A stretch of DNA of 64,000 nt from Microbacterium aurum (GTDB taxonomy: Bacteria > Actinomycetota > Actinomycetes > Actinomycetales > Microbacteriaceae). Location of the stretch: assembly GCF_016907815.1 (NCBI RefSeq), contig NZ_JAFBCQ010000001.1:310001-374000 (forward strand), given 5' to 3'. The notes beneath the pieces were generated by a model. It did not search any database. It had not been told where the DNA came from and was given only the letters and a program-made list of their open reading frames with translations. A program made the translations under genes and the position numbers. Shown here piece by piece: positions 43,438-52,435 of this stretch (its first letter is position 1; every line of letters begins with the position of its first letter).

Positions 43438-46038
43438 TCACCGGCCGGGCTTTTCGCGACCCACCCCGTCCGGCGACGGCACGGTGAGGGCCGCCTCATC
43501 GCCGCCACCCCGGCGGCCGAGGAGGGCGGCGAGTTTGCCCTCGACGTCCGCGGCATCCGGCGACGACACCGCCCGGTATCCCTCCACCGCCTGCTCCCAC
43601 CGGCTACGCGCCTCGGCACGATCGCGCGCCGCGTGCGCGCAATCGCCGAGGTCCTCGGCGCACGCTGCGGCGGCCAGGCGATCGCCGAGCGCGTCGGCGA
43701 GATCGCGTGCGAGCTCGAACGCCCCGCGGGCGTCGTCGACGCGCCCCTCGCCCAGCCGGCTGCGGCCTGAGGTGCGCAGGAGCTCGAGCTCCGTCTGCCG
43801 CATGCCGGCATCCCGTGCCACCGCTCGGCCGCGCTCGGCGAGGGTGGCGCTTTCGGCGAACCTGCCCAAGGCGCACACCGCGGCCGACAGATTCGAGTAC
43901 GCCACGGCGATGCCGGGCACATACCCGAGGGCCTCCATCTCGGACAGCGCGGTGCGCGCCTCGGTCTCGGCGGCGGCGTGGTCGCCCTGGTCGTGAAGCA
44001 GCTTGGCCAGATTGACCCGGCCGCGGGCCGCGGCCGAGAGGTCACCGCACTCCGTGCTGATGTCGATCGATCGCTCGAGTGCAATGCGGCACGCCGCGAG
44101 GTCGCCCGTGTGCAGGTGCAGCAGCGCGATGCTGTTCCACAGCAGCCCTTCCCGCCACCGATCACCGAGACGGGATGCCGCGGCCAGCCCCGCTTCGAGC
44201 GCGGAACGCGCCTCGTCGAACCGGCCCTGCAGCAGGCGGCTGGTTCCCCGCGCGTTGTGGGCGAGTGGCGCCTCCGACCACCACCCTTCCGCCTCTTCGT
44301 CGATGCTCGAGAGGACCGCCTCGGCCTCGGCGGCGCGACCCATCAGGGTCAGCGTCGCGCCGAGATCGACGAGCGCGCGCAGCTCGCCTTCCGCGTCGGT
44401 GCGGAGTCGGGCGACCCGCAAAGCCTCGCGGAAGAGGGTGACGGCGTCTTCGCCCCGGCCCGCCCGGTGCAGCGCGTCGTCGATCGTCTCCGCGATGAGG
44501 TTCACGATGGCGATGTCGCCCTCAACACCGCCGTCGCCGCGGCCGCCGCCGTCAACCCCGCCGTCGCCGTGCCGGTCAGCCGTCAGTGCGATGTGGAGCA
44601 GAAGATCCAGCGATCCGGCGAGGAACTCCTCGGCTTCCACCTCCGAGAGCCCGGCGTCGCGCACCGCCGCTCGGGGCGCACGGCCCACCGCCCTCCTCGA
44701 CCGGCTGCGGGTGCGGTGAGCCGACCACGCGCGGTCGACGACGCTCCGCCGCAGTCGGTCGGCCGCTGCCTGGCGCTCGGAGGGCGAGTCGATCTCGAGC
44801 CCCACGTCCGCGGCGTACACGCGGATGAGCTCGTGCATGTGGATACGGCCGGAGGCTGCCCGAGCGATGAGGCTGTGCGTTTCGAGGACGTCCAGCGCAG
44901 CATCCGTCTCCGGTGCGAGGTCCCCCGCGACCGCATCGATGCTGTCGCGGTCCAGCAGCGCGACAGGATGGTGGGCGAGAGCGCGAAGGAGGCGCTGCGC
45001 CGTGTCCGGCAGCAGCTGATAGGTGAGGTCGAGCGACCTCGTGATCGGCTCGTCCAGGTGCACGCCCGCCCGCCGCGCGCGGGCGAGCTCGACGTGGTCG
45101 GCGAGGGTCCAGGTGTCGCGAGCGGCGACGCGCGCCGCAGTGATGCTGACGGCGAGGGGCTGATGCCCCATGAGCTCGAGCAGCACCTCGGCCGAGGCCG
45201 GGTCCTGCGCGATGGCGTCCCGGCCTGCCATCGCATCGAGCAGAGCAAGCGATTCGTACGGCGCGAACAGCGCCAGCGGCAGGGGCTGGAACCTCGACTC
45301 GGCGGGCACGACGCGGCTCGTCACGATGACGGAGACACCAGACGGCAGGGAAAGGATGCTGCGCACCTGCTCGAGCGATGCTGCGTCGTCGAGCACCAGC
45401 ATCGTCCTGCTCGATTGCAGGCGGCTGCGCAGCATCCGGCGAGCAGCGGATGCCGAGAGCCCGTTGCTCTTCTCGCCGAGAAGCCGCAGCGCCGCCCGCG
45501 TGACCGCATCGGGGTCGACCGGCGGGCCGGCCGGACTGTGCCCGCGCAGGTCGGCGATGATCGCACCCTCCACGGCGCCGGCCGCGATCGCGTTGCGAGC
45601 GGCCTGGCGCGCGAGCGTCGACTTGCCTGCGCCGGGCATGGCGTGGATCCAGTGCGCGCTGGACGGGCGGGCCAGCCGGGTGAGCTCGTGCGTGCGGCCG
45701 ACGAACGGAGCGGTCGCCGGGGGAACCGTCGCCGTGACGTCCACGAGCGCGGCCGCTGCCGTTCGCTGACCCAGGACGGCGAGAGCCGAAACCCAGCTGC
45801 GCACGGTCGGCTCGGTGACCAGTGCCCGGACGATGCCGATGACGAGGGCGACGTCGAAGCGCCGGCGCCCCTCGCGGAAGCAGTCGTACACCGTCGCACG
45901 CGAGACGACGACGCCGTGGCCACTCCTCTGCGCGGTGACACGCCGCGCGATCTCCGCATAGGAAGGGTCGCCGGCCTCCGCCCTCAAAGAGCGGAGACAC
46001 CCGGGGACGTCCTCGATCCGCAGCGGCGGCCTGCTCAT
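43438..46038 (-). CDS. STAND-type NTPase regulator with N-terminal HTH and TPR repeats
   Basis: Large cytoplasmic regulator (866 aa). Residues 1-80 form an XRE-like DNA-binding region (EIARRVTAQRSGHGVVVSRA, TVYDCFREGRRRFDVALVIG); ~110-400 an NB-ARC-type ATPase with P-loop HAMPGAGKSTLARQAA, Walker B RTMLVLDDAAS and VTSRVVPAESRFQPLPLALF; ~400-480 a winged helix (LLPDTAQRLLRALAHHPVAL); ~600-850 TPR repeats (GRAAEAEAVLSSIDEEAEGW, RFDEARSALEAGLAAASRLG and others). Actinobacterial proteins of this build act as signal-dependent regulators, often of antibiotic or defence genes. The divergent coiled-coil gene 173 bp away is a candidate target. Confidence 0.88.
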   Translation of the reverse strand: MSRPPLRIEDVPGCLRSLRAEAGDPSYAEIARRVTAQRSGHGVVVSRATVYDCFREGRRRFDVALVIGIVRALVTEPTVRSWVSALAVLGQRTAAAALVDVTATVPPATAPFVGRTHELTRLARPSSAHWIHAMPGAGKSTLARQAARNAIAAGAVEGAIIADLRGHSPAGPPVDPDAVTRAALRLLGEKSNGLSASAARRMLRSRLQSSRTMLVLDDAASLEQVRSILSLPSGVSVIVTSRVVPAESRFQPLPLALFAPYESLALLDAMAGRDAIAQDPASAEVLLELMGHQPLAVSITAARVAARDTWTLADHVELARARRAGVHLDEPITRSLDLTYQLLPDTAQRLLRALAHHPVALLDRDSIDAVAGDLAPETDAALDVLETHSLIARAASGRIHMHELIRVYAADVGLEIDSPSERQAAADRLRRSVVDRAWSAHRTRSRSRRAVGRAPRAAVRDAGLSEVEAEEFLAGSLDLLLHIALTADRHGDGGVDGGGRGDGGVEGDIAIVNLIAETIDDALHRAGRGEDAVTLFREALRVARLRTDAEGELRALVDLGATLTLMGRAAEAEAVLSSIDEEAEGWWSEAPLAHNARGTSRLLQGRFDEARSALEAGLAAASRLGDRWREGLLWNSIALLHLHTGDLAACRIALERSIDISTECGDLSAAARGRVNLAKLLHDQGDHAAAETEARTALSEMEALGYVPGIAVAYSNLSAAVCALGRFAESATLAERGRAVARDAGMRQTELELLRTSGRSRLGEGRVDDARGAFELARDLADALGDRLAAAACAEDLGDCAHAARDRAEARSRWEQAVEGYRAVSSPDAADVEGKLAALLGRRGGGDEAALTVPSPDGVGREKPGR

Positions 46039-46211
46039 GTCGCTCCTCGTCCGTGTGCATCGTCGGCCCTCCCGATTCTGCCGGGAACCCGAGCCGGAGG
46101 AGTGTCCGGGGTTGTTGGGGATTCGTGCGCCGGCTGGCCTCCCGGCGACAGAGTGGTGAGGCGGCGAGCGACGCGCAGCCGCGATTTCACAGAGATCGGC
46201 AGGAGCACACG

Positions 46212-47339
46212 ATGAGCGAGGACACCGGCGACACACCCCCCGTCGACGGACACGGGCAGAAGCGAGGCCGACGCCGGCTGTCGTGGATCGGCGGGGGTGT
46301 CGCTCTGGTGCTCGTCGCCGGCGGGATCGTCGCCGTTCCGCAGATCGTGCACGCGCAGCGCGTGAGCGAGTACGCCGAGCTCGTGAGCCTGCGCGACACC
46401 GCGTTCGCCGATCGCGCGCAGGCCGAGGCCACGCTGGAGGCGGCGATGGCCCTGACGCTGGCCCAGCAGAGCGAGACCGGGGTTCTCGCGCAGCGTCTGG
46501 CCGATCTGGGCCAGACGCCCGAGCCGATCCTGCCCGCGCAGCACGCGGGCGAGCTCGCCGCGGCCGGCGAGGCCGTGGCATCCGTCATCGGCGAGGCGAC
46601 CGAGCCGGAGCAGCAGCGTGCGCAGGCGCACGAGCGGCTCGTCGCGGGCGTGGCCGAGCTGCAGGCGCAGGATCAGGCCGCCCGCGCGGAAGCGGAGGCA
46701 GCCGGCGAAGAGCTGCCGGAGCCGCTCGCGCCCGCGTCGTACCTGTCCCTGGACATCGATGCCGCCGCGGCTGTCATCGGGGCCGAGCCCGTTCCGGAGA
46801 AGGTCCGGGCCGTCGCCGACGGCGACGTCACGCCCGAACTCATCGAGGAGACCCGCACCGAGGTGGCGTCCATCGAGGAGGAGACCGCCGACCTCGCGGC
46901 GCTGATCCGCACCGAGGAGCAGCGCATGGCCGAGTTCACGGGCGCCATCGAATCCACGGTTCCCACCCTGCGCGCTGCGGCGGAAGGCGCTGCGGCAGTG
47001 GCACCACAGCTCGTCGAGCACGCGCCGAAGGCGCCGGATGCTTCGAACGTCGCGGTGACCGCGGCTCACCAGGCGCAGGAGATCGCATCGACGGAAGACG
47101 CCGCTCGCATCCTCGACGGCCTCGCCGCGTATGTCGAGGCCGCGCGAGCCGCACAGGCCGAGCACGAGGCCGTCGTGCAACGGGAAGCGGCTGAAGCGGC
47201 CGCCCGCGCCGAGGCGGAGCGCCGGCAGAATGCGAACCGCGAGGGCAACAGCGGCGGCGGATCGAAGGGATCGCGCCTCTGCTCGCGCTACCGCCCCTCG
47301 CCCGGCGGAGGCGGCAGCCTCGTCCTCGTCTACTGCTGA
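46212..47339 (+). CDS. Membrane-anchored coiled-coil protein
   Basis: 375-aa protein, start ATG 46212 with AGGAG 6 nt upstream. Residues ~25-45 are a transmembrane anchor (LSWIGGGVALVLVAGGIVAV), with the bulk outside the cell. The exported part is strongly helical and Ala/Glu-rich, with coiled-coil stretches (DTAFADRAQAEATLEAAMAL, EEQRMAEFTGAIESTVPTLR, QREAAEAAARAEAERRQNAN). The C terminus changes abruptly to a Gly/Ser-rich stretch with two Cys (SRLCSRYRPSPGGGG ... YC). No known family. Divergent from the STAND regulator, which may control it. Confidence 0.7.
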   Translation: MSEDTGDTPPVDGHGQKRGRRRLSWIGGGVALVLVAGGIVAVPQIVHAQRVSEYAELVSLRDTAFADRAQAEATLEAAMALTLAQQSETGVLAQRLADLGQTPEPILPAQHAGELAAAGEAVASVIGEATEPEQQRAQAHERLVAGVAELQAQDQAARAEAEAAGEELPEPLAPASYLSLDIDAAAAVIGAEPVPEKVRAVADGDVTPELIEETRTEVASIEEETADLAALIRTEEQRMAEFTGAIESTVPTLRAAAEGAAAVAPQLVEHAPKAPDASNVAVTAAHQAQEIASTEDAARILDGLAAYVEAARAAQAEHEAVVQREAAEAAARAEAERRQNANREGNSGGGSKGSRLCSRYRPSPGGGGSLVLVYC

Positions 47340-47397
47340 GGCATCGAGACCCCGCATCCTTTCCCGATGCGAGAGGGGGGTGCCCCTATGTCCTCTG

Positions 47398-48615
47398 TCA
47401 AGCGGCGAGGGCGGGTTGGGCTGGTCGCGGTTGGTAGAGGGTGCCGTCGCGGAGCATGGCGTAGAGGACGTCGGAGCGGCGTCGAGCTAGGGCGATGAGG
47501 GCCTGGTTGTGGCGTTTGCCTTGGGCGATCTTGCGGTCGTAGTAGGCGCGTGATTCGGGGTCTCGGAGTGCGGCGAACGCGGAGAGGAACATGGTCCGTT
47601 TCAGGATCTTGTTCCCGCGCCGGGAGGGATGCTCGCCGCGGATCGAGGTGCCGGATCGTCGGGTCACGGGTGCGAGGCCGGCGTAGGCGGCGAGGTGCCC
47701 GGCAGTGGCGAAGGTCTTGGTGGTGACTTCGGTGAGGAGCCGGGCTGCGGTCCTGACGCCGACTCCGGGCATGCTCGTCAGGACCGGTTGAAGAGGGTGA
47801 GCGTCGACGATCTTCTCGACCTCGATGGCGATCTCATCACGCTGCCGTCGCAACGCCTGGAGCTGCTCTGCGAGCCTGGGGAGCACCAGCGCGGCGGCGT
47901 CGGTGCCGGTCACCACGACGGTCTGCTCGCCGAGCGCGGTCATGATCTCTGCCGCCCAGACACGACCTTTGCGGGGCGCGTTCTTCAGCAGCCGGTTCCC
48001 TAGCCGCTTCTCACCCGCAGTCTTCATCGCCGCCGGCGACGGGTAGCGCTGCAGCAGGTCCAGGATCGCGGGGTGATCCAGCCGCGGCCCGAGCACGCGT
48101 TCCAGCGCCGGGTGGATTTGGGTGAGCAGACCCCTGATCCGGTTGGAGACCTGGACGATCTGACCGGCGAGGTCGTCGTCGAACCCGCAGAGCATGCTCA
48201 GCTCCGCGACCTTCTCGTCGGCTACCTGGATCGACCGGAGCGTGTGCGGCATGGTGCGGGCCGTTTCGGCGATGATCGCCGCGTCTCTCGCGTCGGTCTT
48301 CGCCTCACCGGGATGCAGATCCGCGATGCGCCGCATCGCCAACCCCGGCAGGTAACCAACGAGAGCACCTGCGGCTTGCGCGACCGCGACCGGGAGTGCA
48401 CCGATCGTCGCGGGTTGATCTACGACCAGCAGCACCACGCCATGCGAGGCGAGCTGGTCGATCACCGCCCGCAATTGGCGCTCGTCGTTCGGGAGTGCTC
48501 GGTCGAATAGTCGCTTGGCTTCCCGGTCGAGCGCGACCGCGTGATGCTCGCCCTTGCCGACGTCGAGCCCAACGAACACGTCGACCTCGTCGTATCTGTC
48601 GATGCTGGTGACCAC
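47398..48615 (-). CDS. IS110-family transposase
   Basis: DEDD-type transposase of 405 aa. GTG 48615 is chosen because GGAGG lies 5 nt upstream. The N-terminal RuvC-like domain starts VDVFVGLDVGKGEHHAVALD (first Asp), contains LVVDQPATIGALPVAVAQAA and AKTDARDAAIIAETARTM (later Asps); the C-terminal transposase_20 domain has LTSMPGVGVRTAARLLTEVT and LAAYAGLAPVTRRSGTSIRG with the conserved serine. IS110 elements lack clear inverted repeats; I do not assign ends, although TGCCCC-type motifs near 47377 and 48778 are candidates. Confidence 0.93.
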   Translation of the reverse strand: MVTSIDRYDEVDVFVGLDVGKGEHHAVALDREAKRLFDRALPNDERQLRAVIDQLASHGVVLLVVDQPATIGALPVAVAQAAGALVGYLPGLAMRRIADLHPGEAKTDARDAAIIAETARTMPHTLRSIQVADEKVAELSMLCGFDDDLAGQIVQVSNRIRGLLTQIHPALERVLGPRLDHPAILDLLQRYPSPAAMKTAGEKRLGNRLLKNAPRKGRVWAAEIMTALGEQTVVVTGTDAAALVLPRLAEQLQALRRQRDEIAIEVEKIVDAHPLQPVLTSMPGVGVRTAARLLTEVTTKTFATAGHLAAYAGLAPVTRRSGTSIRGEHPSRRGNKILKRTMFLSAFAALRDPESRAYYDRKIAQGKRHNQALIALARRRSDVLYAMLRDGTLYQPRPAQPALAA

Positions 48616-48855
48616 TTCGTCCTCCGCTTCACTCGTGACGGCGTCCGCGGCGGCGCGTCTCGGCATCCACGTTACGAACGGCCTCGAGCATGCTCGGGTC
48701 CAGCCCCTATCAGCGATCACACACCGCCAACCAGGCCCGGTGACAACACCCCCCAGATCATCAAGGGACAGGGGGCAGCAATCATGCCGGGCCCGGCAGG
48801 CCGTCACCGCCCAGCATGGCCGCCGAGCGGGTCACGAAGAAAGTAACGGGGGAGT

Positions 48856-49628
48856 ATGTCCCACGCACTCCTGTCCATCGGCGTCGCCGGCTCGCTCGGT
48901 GCGGAGAAGATCGCGCAGATCGCGCCCGTCGTCGAGGCGCACGGCTTCCACGCGCTGTGGGTGAACGACACCCCCGGTGCGGATTCCCTCGCGGGGCTCG
49001 CCTCGGCGGCGCGCACGACGCAGCACCTCACGCTCGCGACGGGCGTCGTACCGGTGGCGCGTCGCCCCGCCGGCGAGATCGCAGCTGCCCTCGGCGACCT
49101 GCCGCGGGAGCGTCTCGTCGTCGGGATCGGCTCGGGGGCGCCACGACCGGCGCACTGGACCTCGTGCGCGACGCCGCTGCGCAGCTTCGCCGCGAGGGCG
49201 CGCGAGTGGTCGTCGGCGCCCTCGGCCCCAAGATGCGACGGCTCGGGGCGACGGAGGCCGATGGCGTGCTGCCGAGCTGGCTGACGACGGATGCCGTGGC
49301 ATCCCAGTCCCGTGATCTGCACGCCGTGGAGCCCACGGTGCATGTGGCGCTGTACGTGCGCGCGGCGCTCGAGGATGCCGCCGTCCCACGGCTGCGCAAA
49401 GAGACCCGGATGTACGCGGGGTTCCCGCAGTACGCCGCGCACTTCGAGCGCCTCGGCATCGACCCCGAGCACACCGCGATCACGCCCGAGGCTGCGGCGG
49501 ACGACATGGCCCGCTACCGCGATGCCGTCGACGAGGTGGTGCTGCGCGCCATCACGCCCACAGACGCGTCCGAGGACTACGCGCGGTTCGTCCAGGTCGC
49601 GGCGCGGCTGCGCGACGAGACGCGATAG
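48856..49628 (+). pseudogene. LLM-class (luciferase-like, F420/flavin) oxidoreductase with a frameshift
   Basis: The frame from ATG 48856 gives MSHALLSIGVAGSLGAEKIA, FHALWVNDTPGADSLAGLAS and TTQHLTLATGVVPVARRPAG, a classic luciferase-like N-terminal half, up to LVVGIGSG. At a run of five G (about 49134-49138) the frame is lost; adding one G restores GATTGALDLVRDAAAQLRRE, VGALGPKMRRLGATEADGVL, then QYAAHFERLGIDPEHTAITP to a stop at 49628. The full product would be ~257 aa. The homopolymer position means a sequencing error is as likely as a real mutation. Confidence 0.75.
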
Positions 49629-49773
49629 CCGCAGGCGAGCCGTCCCAGGCGAGCGTCCCAGCGATCGACGACATCGGCCCCTCTCGCCCGGGACGTCGGG
49701 ACCGTCACGGTGGAATCGTCCGGCCGAGTCCGGCACGCATCCGCACGTCACTCCGCTGCCACAGAGAGGCACC

Positions 49774-50460
49774 ATGTCCGCCGTCGTGAACTCGTCCACC
49801 GTCCCCGTCTCGACCGCTTCGAGGAGGTGGGCCGCGACGGGCGTCGCCTCCGCGATCGGCTCCCTCGCGAGCGTCTTCCTCTCGATGTCGCTCTCGCCGG
49901 AGTACATCCCCGGCAGCGTCATCACCTCCGAGGCCATCGATGCCGGCCTCATGGCAGAACGCCCGTCGATGATCGCCTTCCACATCGTGACGCTCGCTTC
50001 CGCGGGGTTGCTCATGGTGTTCGCGGCCGGTCTGCATCGACGCTTGACGTCCGCTCTGCCGTCCGCCTCTCTCGTGCCGCTCATCGCGTTCTCGGGTCTG
50101 CTGCTCGTGGTCGCAGCGCAGATGCTCGGCACGGGGCTCGACACCGAGTTCCTCTTCGGGATCGGCGACAGCGCGATCAACCTCCCGAGCGACATCGGCT
50201 TCTACTCCCACTGGATCGCGACGATTCCGTGGCTGTGGTTCGGAGGCGGCGTCGCCGCGCTCGCCGTCGGCGCAGCGCGCCGGCACGGCGGTGTGTCCGG
50301 CTGGCTCGGGATCACGAGCACGATCCTGGGTGCACTGACGCTCCTGCTCGCGATCTCGCCCCTGCAGTACATGGCGGCAGGCCCGGGTGCGCTCTGGCTC
50401 CTCATCGCCGCGATCGGCTTCAGCGCCGAGAGCCGCACGCAGCCGGGGTCGCGCTGCTGA
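49774..50460 (+). CDS. DUF998-like membrane protein
   Basis: 228-aa integral membrane protein with six to seven hydrophobic segments (ATGVASAIGSLASVFLSMSL, IAFHIVTLASAGLLMVFAAG, LVPLIAFSGLLLVVAAQMLG, LWFGGGVAALAVGAA, SGWLGITSTILGALTLLLAI, GPGALWLLIAAIGFS). The short extracellular loop contains GTGLDTEFLFGIGDSAINLP. ATG 49774 preceded by GAGAGG. Function unknown; similar proteins are often annotated DUF998 or just membrane protein. It immediately precedes IS481 debris. Confidence 0.75.
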   Translation: MSAVVNSSTVPVSTASRRWAATGVASAIGSLASVFLSMSLSPEYIPGSVITSEAIDAGLMAERPSMIAFHIVTLASAGLLMVFAAGLHRRLTSALPSASLVPLIAFSGLLLVVAAQMLGTGLDTEFLFGIGDSAINLPSDIGFYSHWIATIPWLWFGGGVAALAVGAARRHGGVSGWLGITSTILGALTLLLAISPLQYMAAGPGALWLLIAAIGFSAESRTQPGSRC

Positions 50461-50519
50461 GGCTGCCGGGTCCGCGGGCTCACCAAGGAAAGGACGTGAA
50501 CCCCACACCGGGGGTTCAT

Positions 50520-50696
50520 CCGTTCACGATGTCCTGAGACATCGAAAGGGGTGACTCAAACGGTTGTCCACACTTTGTTCACACCTGGCCACTTCCGGGA
50601 CAAGCGAAAGCCCCGACATCCCAGTGTTTGCAAGGGATGTCGGGGCTTCGACGCTGGCGGTGACGGTGGTGTCTGGTTTCAGGACATCGTGAACGG
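50520..50696. repeat. MITE-like unit with 18-bp inverted repeats
   Basis: Perfect 18-bp terminal inverted repeats CCGTTCACGATGTCCTGA (50520-50537) and its complement (50679-50696) enclose 141 bp. Inside is a perfect 15-bp hairpin stem (50608-50622 with 50634-50648; arms start AAGCCCCGACATCCC) resembling a strong terminator. The left part includes a GTGACTCA start-like sequence after GAAAGGGG. It fits an internally deleted IS481-type element. Confidence 0.6.
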
Positions 50697-51194
50697 TGGC
50701 TCGACGAGGAAGACGAGGCTTTCCAGCCCCGCTCCCGCAGACCTGCCTCGAGCCCCACGCGAACGCCGAGCATCGTGCGAGCACGGATCCTGGACCTGAG
50801 AGACCAGCTCGTCATCAACGGGCTGGATGCCGGCGCCGAGGCGGAGGCCGGCTACGTCTCCCGTGCCGCGCAGATGGAGATCCTCGAGCGCGATGGGCTG
50901 ATCCTCTGGGAGGCCCCGCCGTCACGAGACGGCGCCACCTCCCACCGCAGCGCACGCCTCATCGCCGCACTCGCGCCTCGCCTCGTCCTCGTCGAGATCG
51001 GGGCGAGATCCGCAGGCATGACCGCGGCTGCGATCGCCGGCGGACTTTCCCGGGCCGTGGCCGTCACCCCCACCGATCAGTCCCGGCCGGGCCGCGGCAC
51101 CCGGCAGCTGCTCGCCGCAGATCTCGCCACCCTCGTCCAGACCCCGGACGAGCTCGACGCCTTGTCCGATCCGCACGCGCTCGCGCACCTATGA
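50697..51194 (+). pseudogene. Chimeric ORF: IS481 transposase fragment joined to a DprA-like C-terminus
   Basis: One open frame. Upstream codons give LDEEDEAFQPRSRRPASSPT, then IVRARILDLRDQLVINGLDA, matching the N-terminal domain of IS481-family transposases (residues ~40-90). It then changes to EILERDGLILWEAPPSRDGA, RSARLIAALAPRLVLVEIGA and GRAVAVTP-like SRAVAVTPTDQSRPGRGTRQ, which resembles the Rossmann-like C-terminal part of DprA/Smf DNA-processing proteins. The nearest start is GTG 50775. Either a fusion pseudogene or a small DprA-like protein expressed from that GTG. Confidence 0.5.
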
Positions 51195-51220
51195 CCTACA
51201 GGGACCAGAGAGGAACCACG

Positions 51221-51679
51221 ATGAGCACCACAGAGACGCCCGAGCCGGTCTCGACAGACGTCACCTACATCGGCCGGCGCACCCTGGCCAGCAACGGCAA
51301 GCTCGGCTACGCCTACCTCGAAGGCCAGCGCACCCGCTACTACACCGCCCCGCTCGTGACCGGCGCGCAGATCGGGGCGCGCATCACCATCACCTCGCCT
51401 GCCGACGAGCCCGACGTCTACTTCTCGAAAGGCCCGCGAGGGCCGCGCATCGCCGGCCACGTCACCGACGTCGACGAGCCGACCCTTACTGCCTGGCAAG
51501 TCGCCGACCGGGCCGCCTACCAGCTCAAGGCGGATGCCGACGCATCCAAGAGAGCCGCGAAGCAGGCAGCGCACCTCGAGCAGCACATCGAGGCCCTGAC
51601 TCACGCGGCGCGACCCCTCACTGGGGCGCAGCGAGCGGCGTTCGCACGATACGTCGAAGACCGGATCCGGGGGTGGTGA
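51221..51679 (+). CDS. Hypothetical protein, plasmid/island type
   Basis: 152-aa soluble protein not recognised by family. ATG 51221, AGAGGA upstream. Residues 10-80 look like a small beta-rich domain (TDVTYIGRRTLASNGKLGYA, YLEGQRTRYYTAPLVTGA, ARITITSPADEPDVYFSKGP); 85-150 form a helical tail (LTAWQVADRAAYQLKADADA, SKRAAKQAAHLEQHIEALTH). It lies 27 bp after the DprA-like ORF and its stop is next to the following small gene, so these three may be one cargo operon of a mobile element. Confidence 0.6.
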   Translation: MSTTETPEPVSTDVTYIGRRTLASNGKLGYAYLEGQRTRYYTAPLVTGAQIGARITITSPADEPDVYFSKGPRGPRIAGHVTDVDEPTLTAWQVADRAAYQLKADADASKRAAKQAAHLEQHIEALTHAARPLTGAQRAAFARYVEDRIRGW

Positions 51680-51681
51680 CC

Positions 51682-51858
51682 ATGTCCCGTAGCAACTGGC
51701 CCGAAGAGGAGTTCTACCTCGACCTGCAGGAGTGCCTGGAGAACGCCTCCACGTTCTACATCCCCAACCCCGAGCTCGAGCGCGCGATCGCGGATCTCGC
51801 CGACCGCGGATGGACCCGTCTGCCGCAGCGAGCCGGCGGAGACGGAGGCCAGCGATGA
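51682..51858 (+). CDS. Small hypothetical protein
   Basis: 58-aa protein starting MSRSNWPEEEFYLDLQECLE, acidic and helical, ending RAGGDGGQR. An upstream GTG pair (51673, 51676) overlapping the previous stop could also be used. Its stop overlaps an ATG at 51855. Coupling on both sides is the main support that it is real. Confidence 0.5.
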   Translation: MSRSNWPEEEFYLDLQECLENASTFYIPNPELERAIADLADRGWTRLPQRAGGDGGQR

Positions 51859-52125
51859 CCACAAGACGCTCCCCCGCGCTGCCGGCACTCACCGTCGCGA
51901 GTCTCGCTGCCGTAGGAAGCCGGCACCGATCTCGGCAATCCGAAAAGCCGCCGCCCCCGCACCTACGCGTATCAGGCGCTCACCGCCGGGCTCGCCTTCG
52001 CCGCCTCGAACATGCGGCGCATCGTCAGCTTCCTCAAAACACAACACGACGAAGCGACCGACACGACGCCGAAACAGCGCACCAGGCGACGAACCGACGA
52101 ACACGGCATGCCGCTCCCACACTGA
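51855..52125 (+). pseudogene. Truncated small ORF joined to a transposase C-terminal remnant
   Basis: ATG 51855 overlaps the preceding stop and encodes MTTRRSPALPALTVASLAAV, a short hydrophobic start of another gene. At about 51910 it meets a different sequence whose frame (51916-52125) reads EAGTDLGNPKSRRPRTYAYQ, ALTAGLAFAASNMRRIVSFL, KTQHDEATDTTPKQRTRRRT, ending HGMPLPH and a stop. That is the C terminus of the transposase-like family also seen as a fragment at 39405-39527. Confidence 0.55.
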
Positions 52126-52160
52126 ATCCCCGGTTCAACCCTCAACCGAACAACAACGTA

Positions 52161-52182
52161 AATAGCCCCGAAAGGGGCTATT
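52161..52182 (+). terminator. Rho-independent-like hairpin
   Basis: AATAGCCCC-GAAA-GGGGCTATT, a 9-bp perfect stem with a GAAA tetraloop, 35 bp after the transposase remnant's stop. The 215 bp that follow (52183-52397) hold a second hairpin with 9-bp arms TCAGGCTGA (52255-52263) and TCAGCCTGA (52275-52283) and no intact gene. Confidence 0.7.
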
Positions 52183-52435
52183 CGTCGTGGGGTCATGTCC
52201 GGGGAACGGCGCTCTCGACGCCGCCGCGGGCGCGTGCGACGCCCAAAACGAGACTCAGGCTGAAGCTCGAAGCCTCAGCCTGATTCCTGTCGCGATTTCC
52301 AAACACTTGGGCTCTGCAATTCCAAACAGAGCCACACTGTGCGCCTCCTGCGCTCCTACTGCAATCGAGAGCGCCAAACTGCTCACCTTGAGAAGCTTGA
52401 GGTTGCCCCCGAATCCCGGACAGGTGGTTGGTTGG

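Noticed and set aside
50608..50648. Strong hairpin considered as a tRNA-like or ncRNA gene
   Set aside because: It is a simple perfect stem-loop with no cloverleaf or conserved loop; a terminator inside an IS-derived unit fits better.
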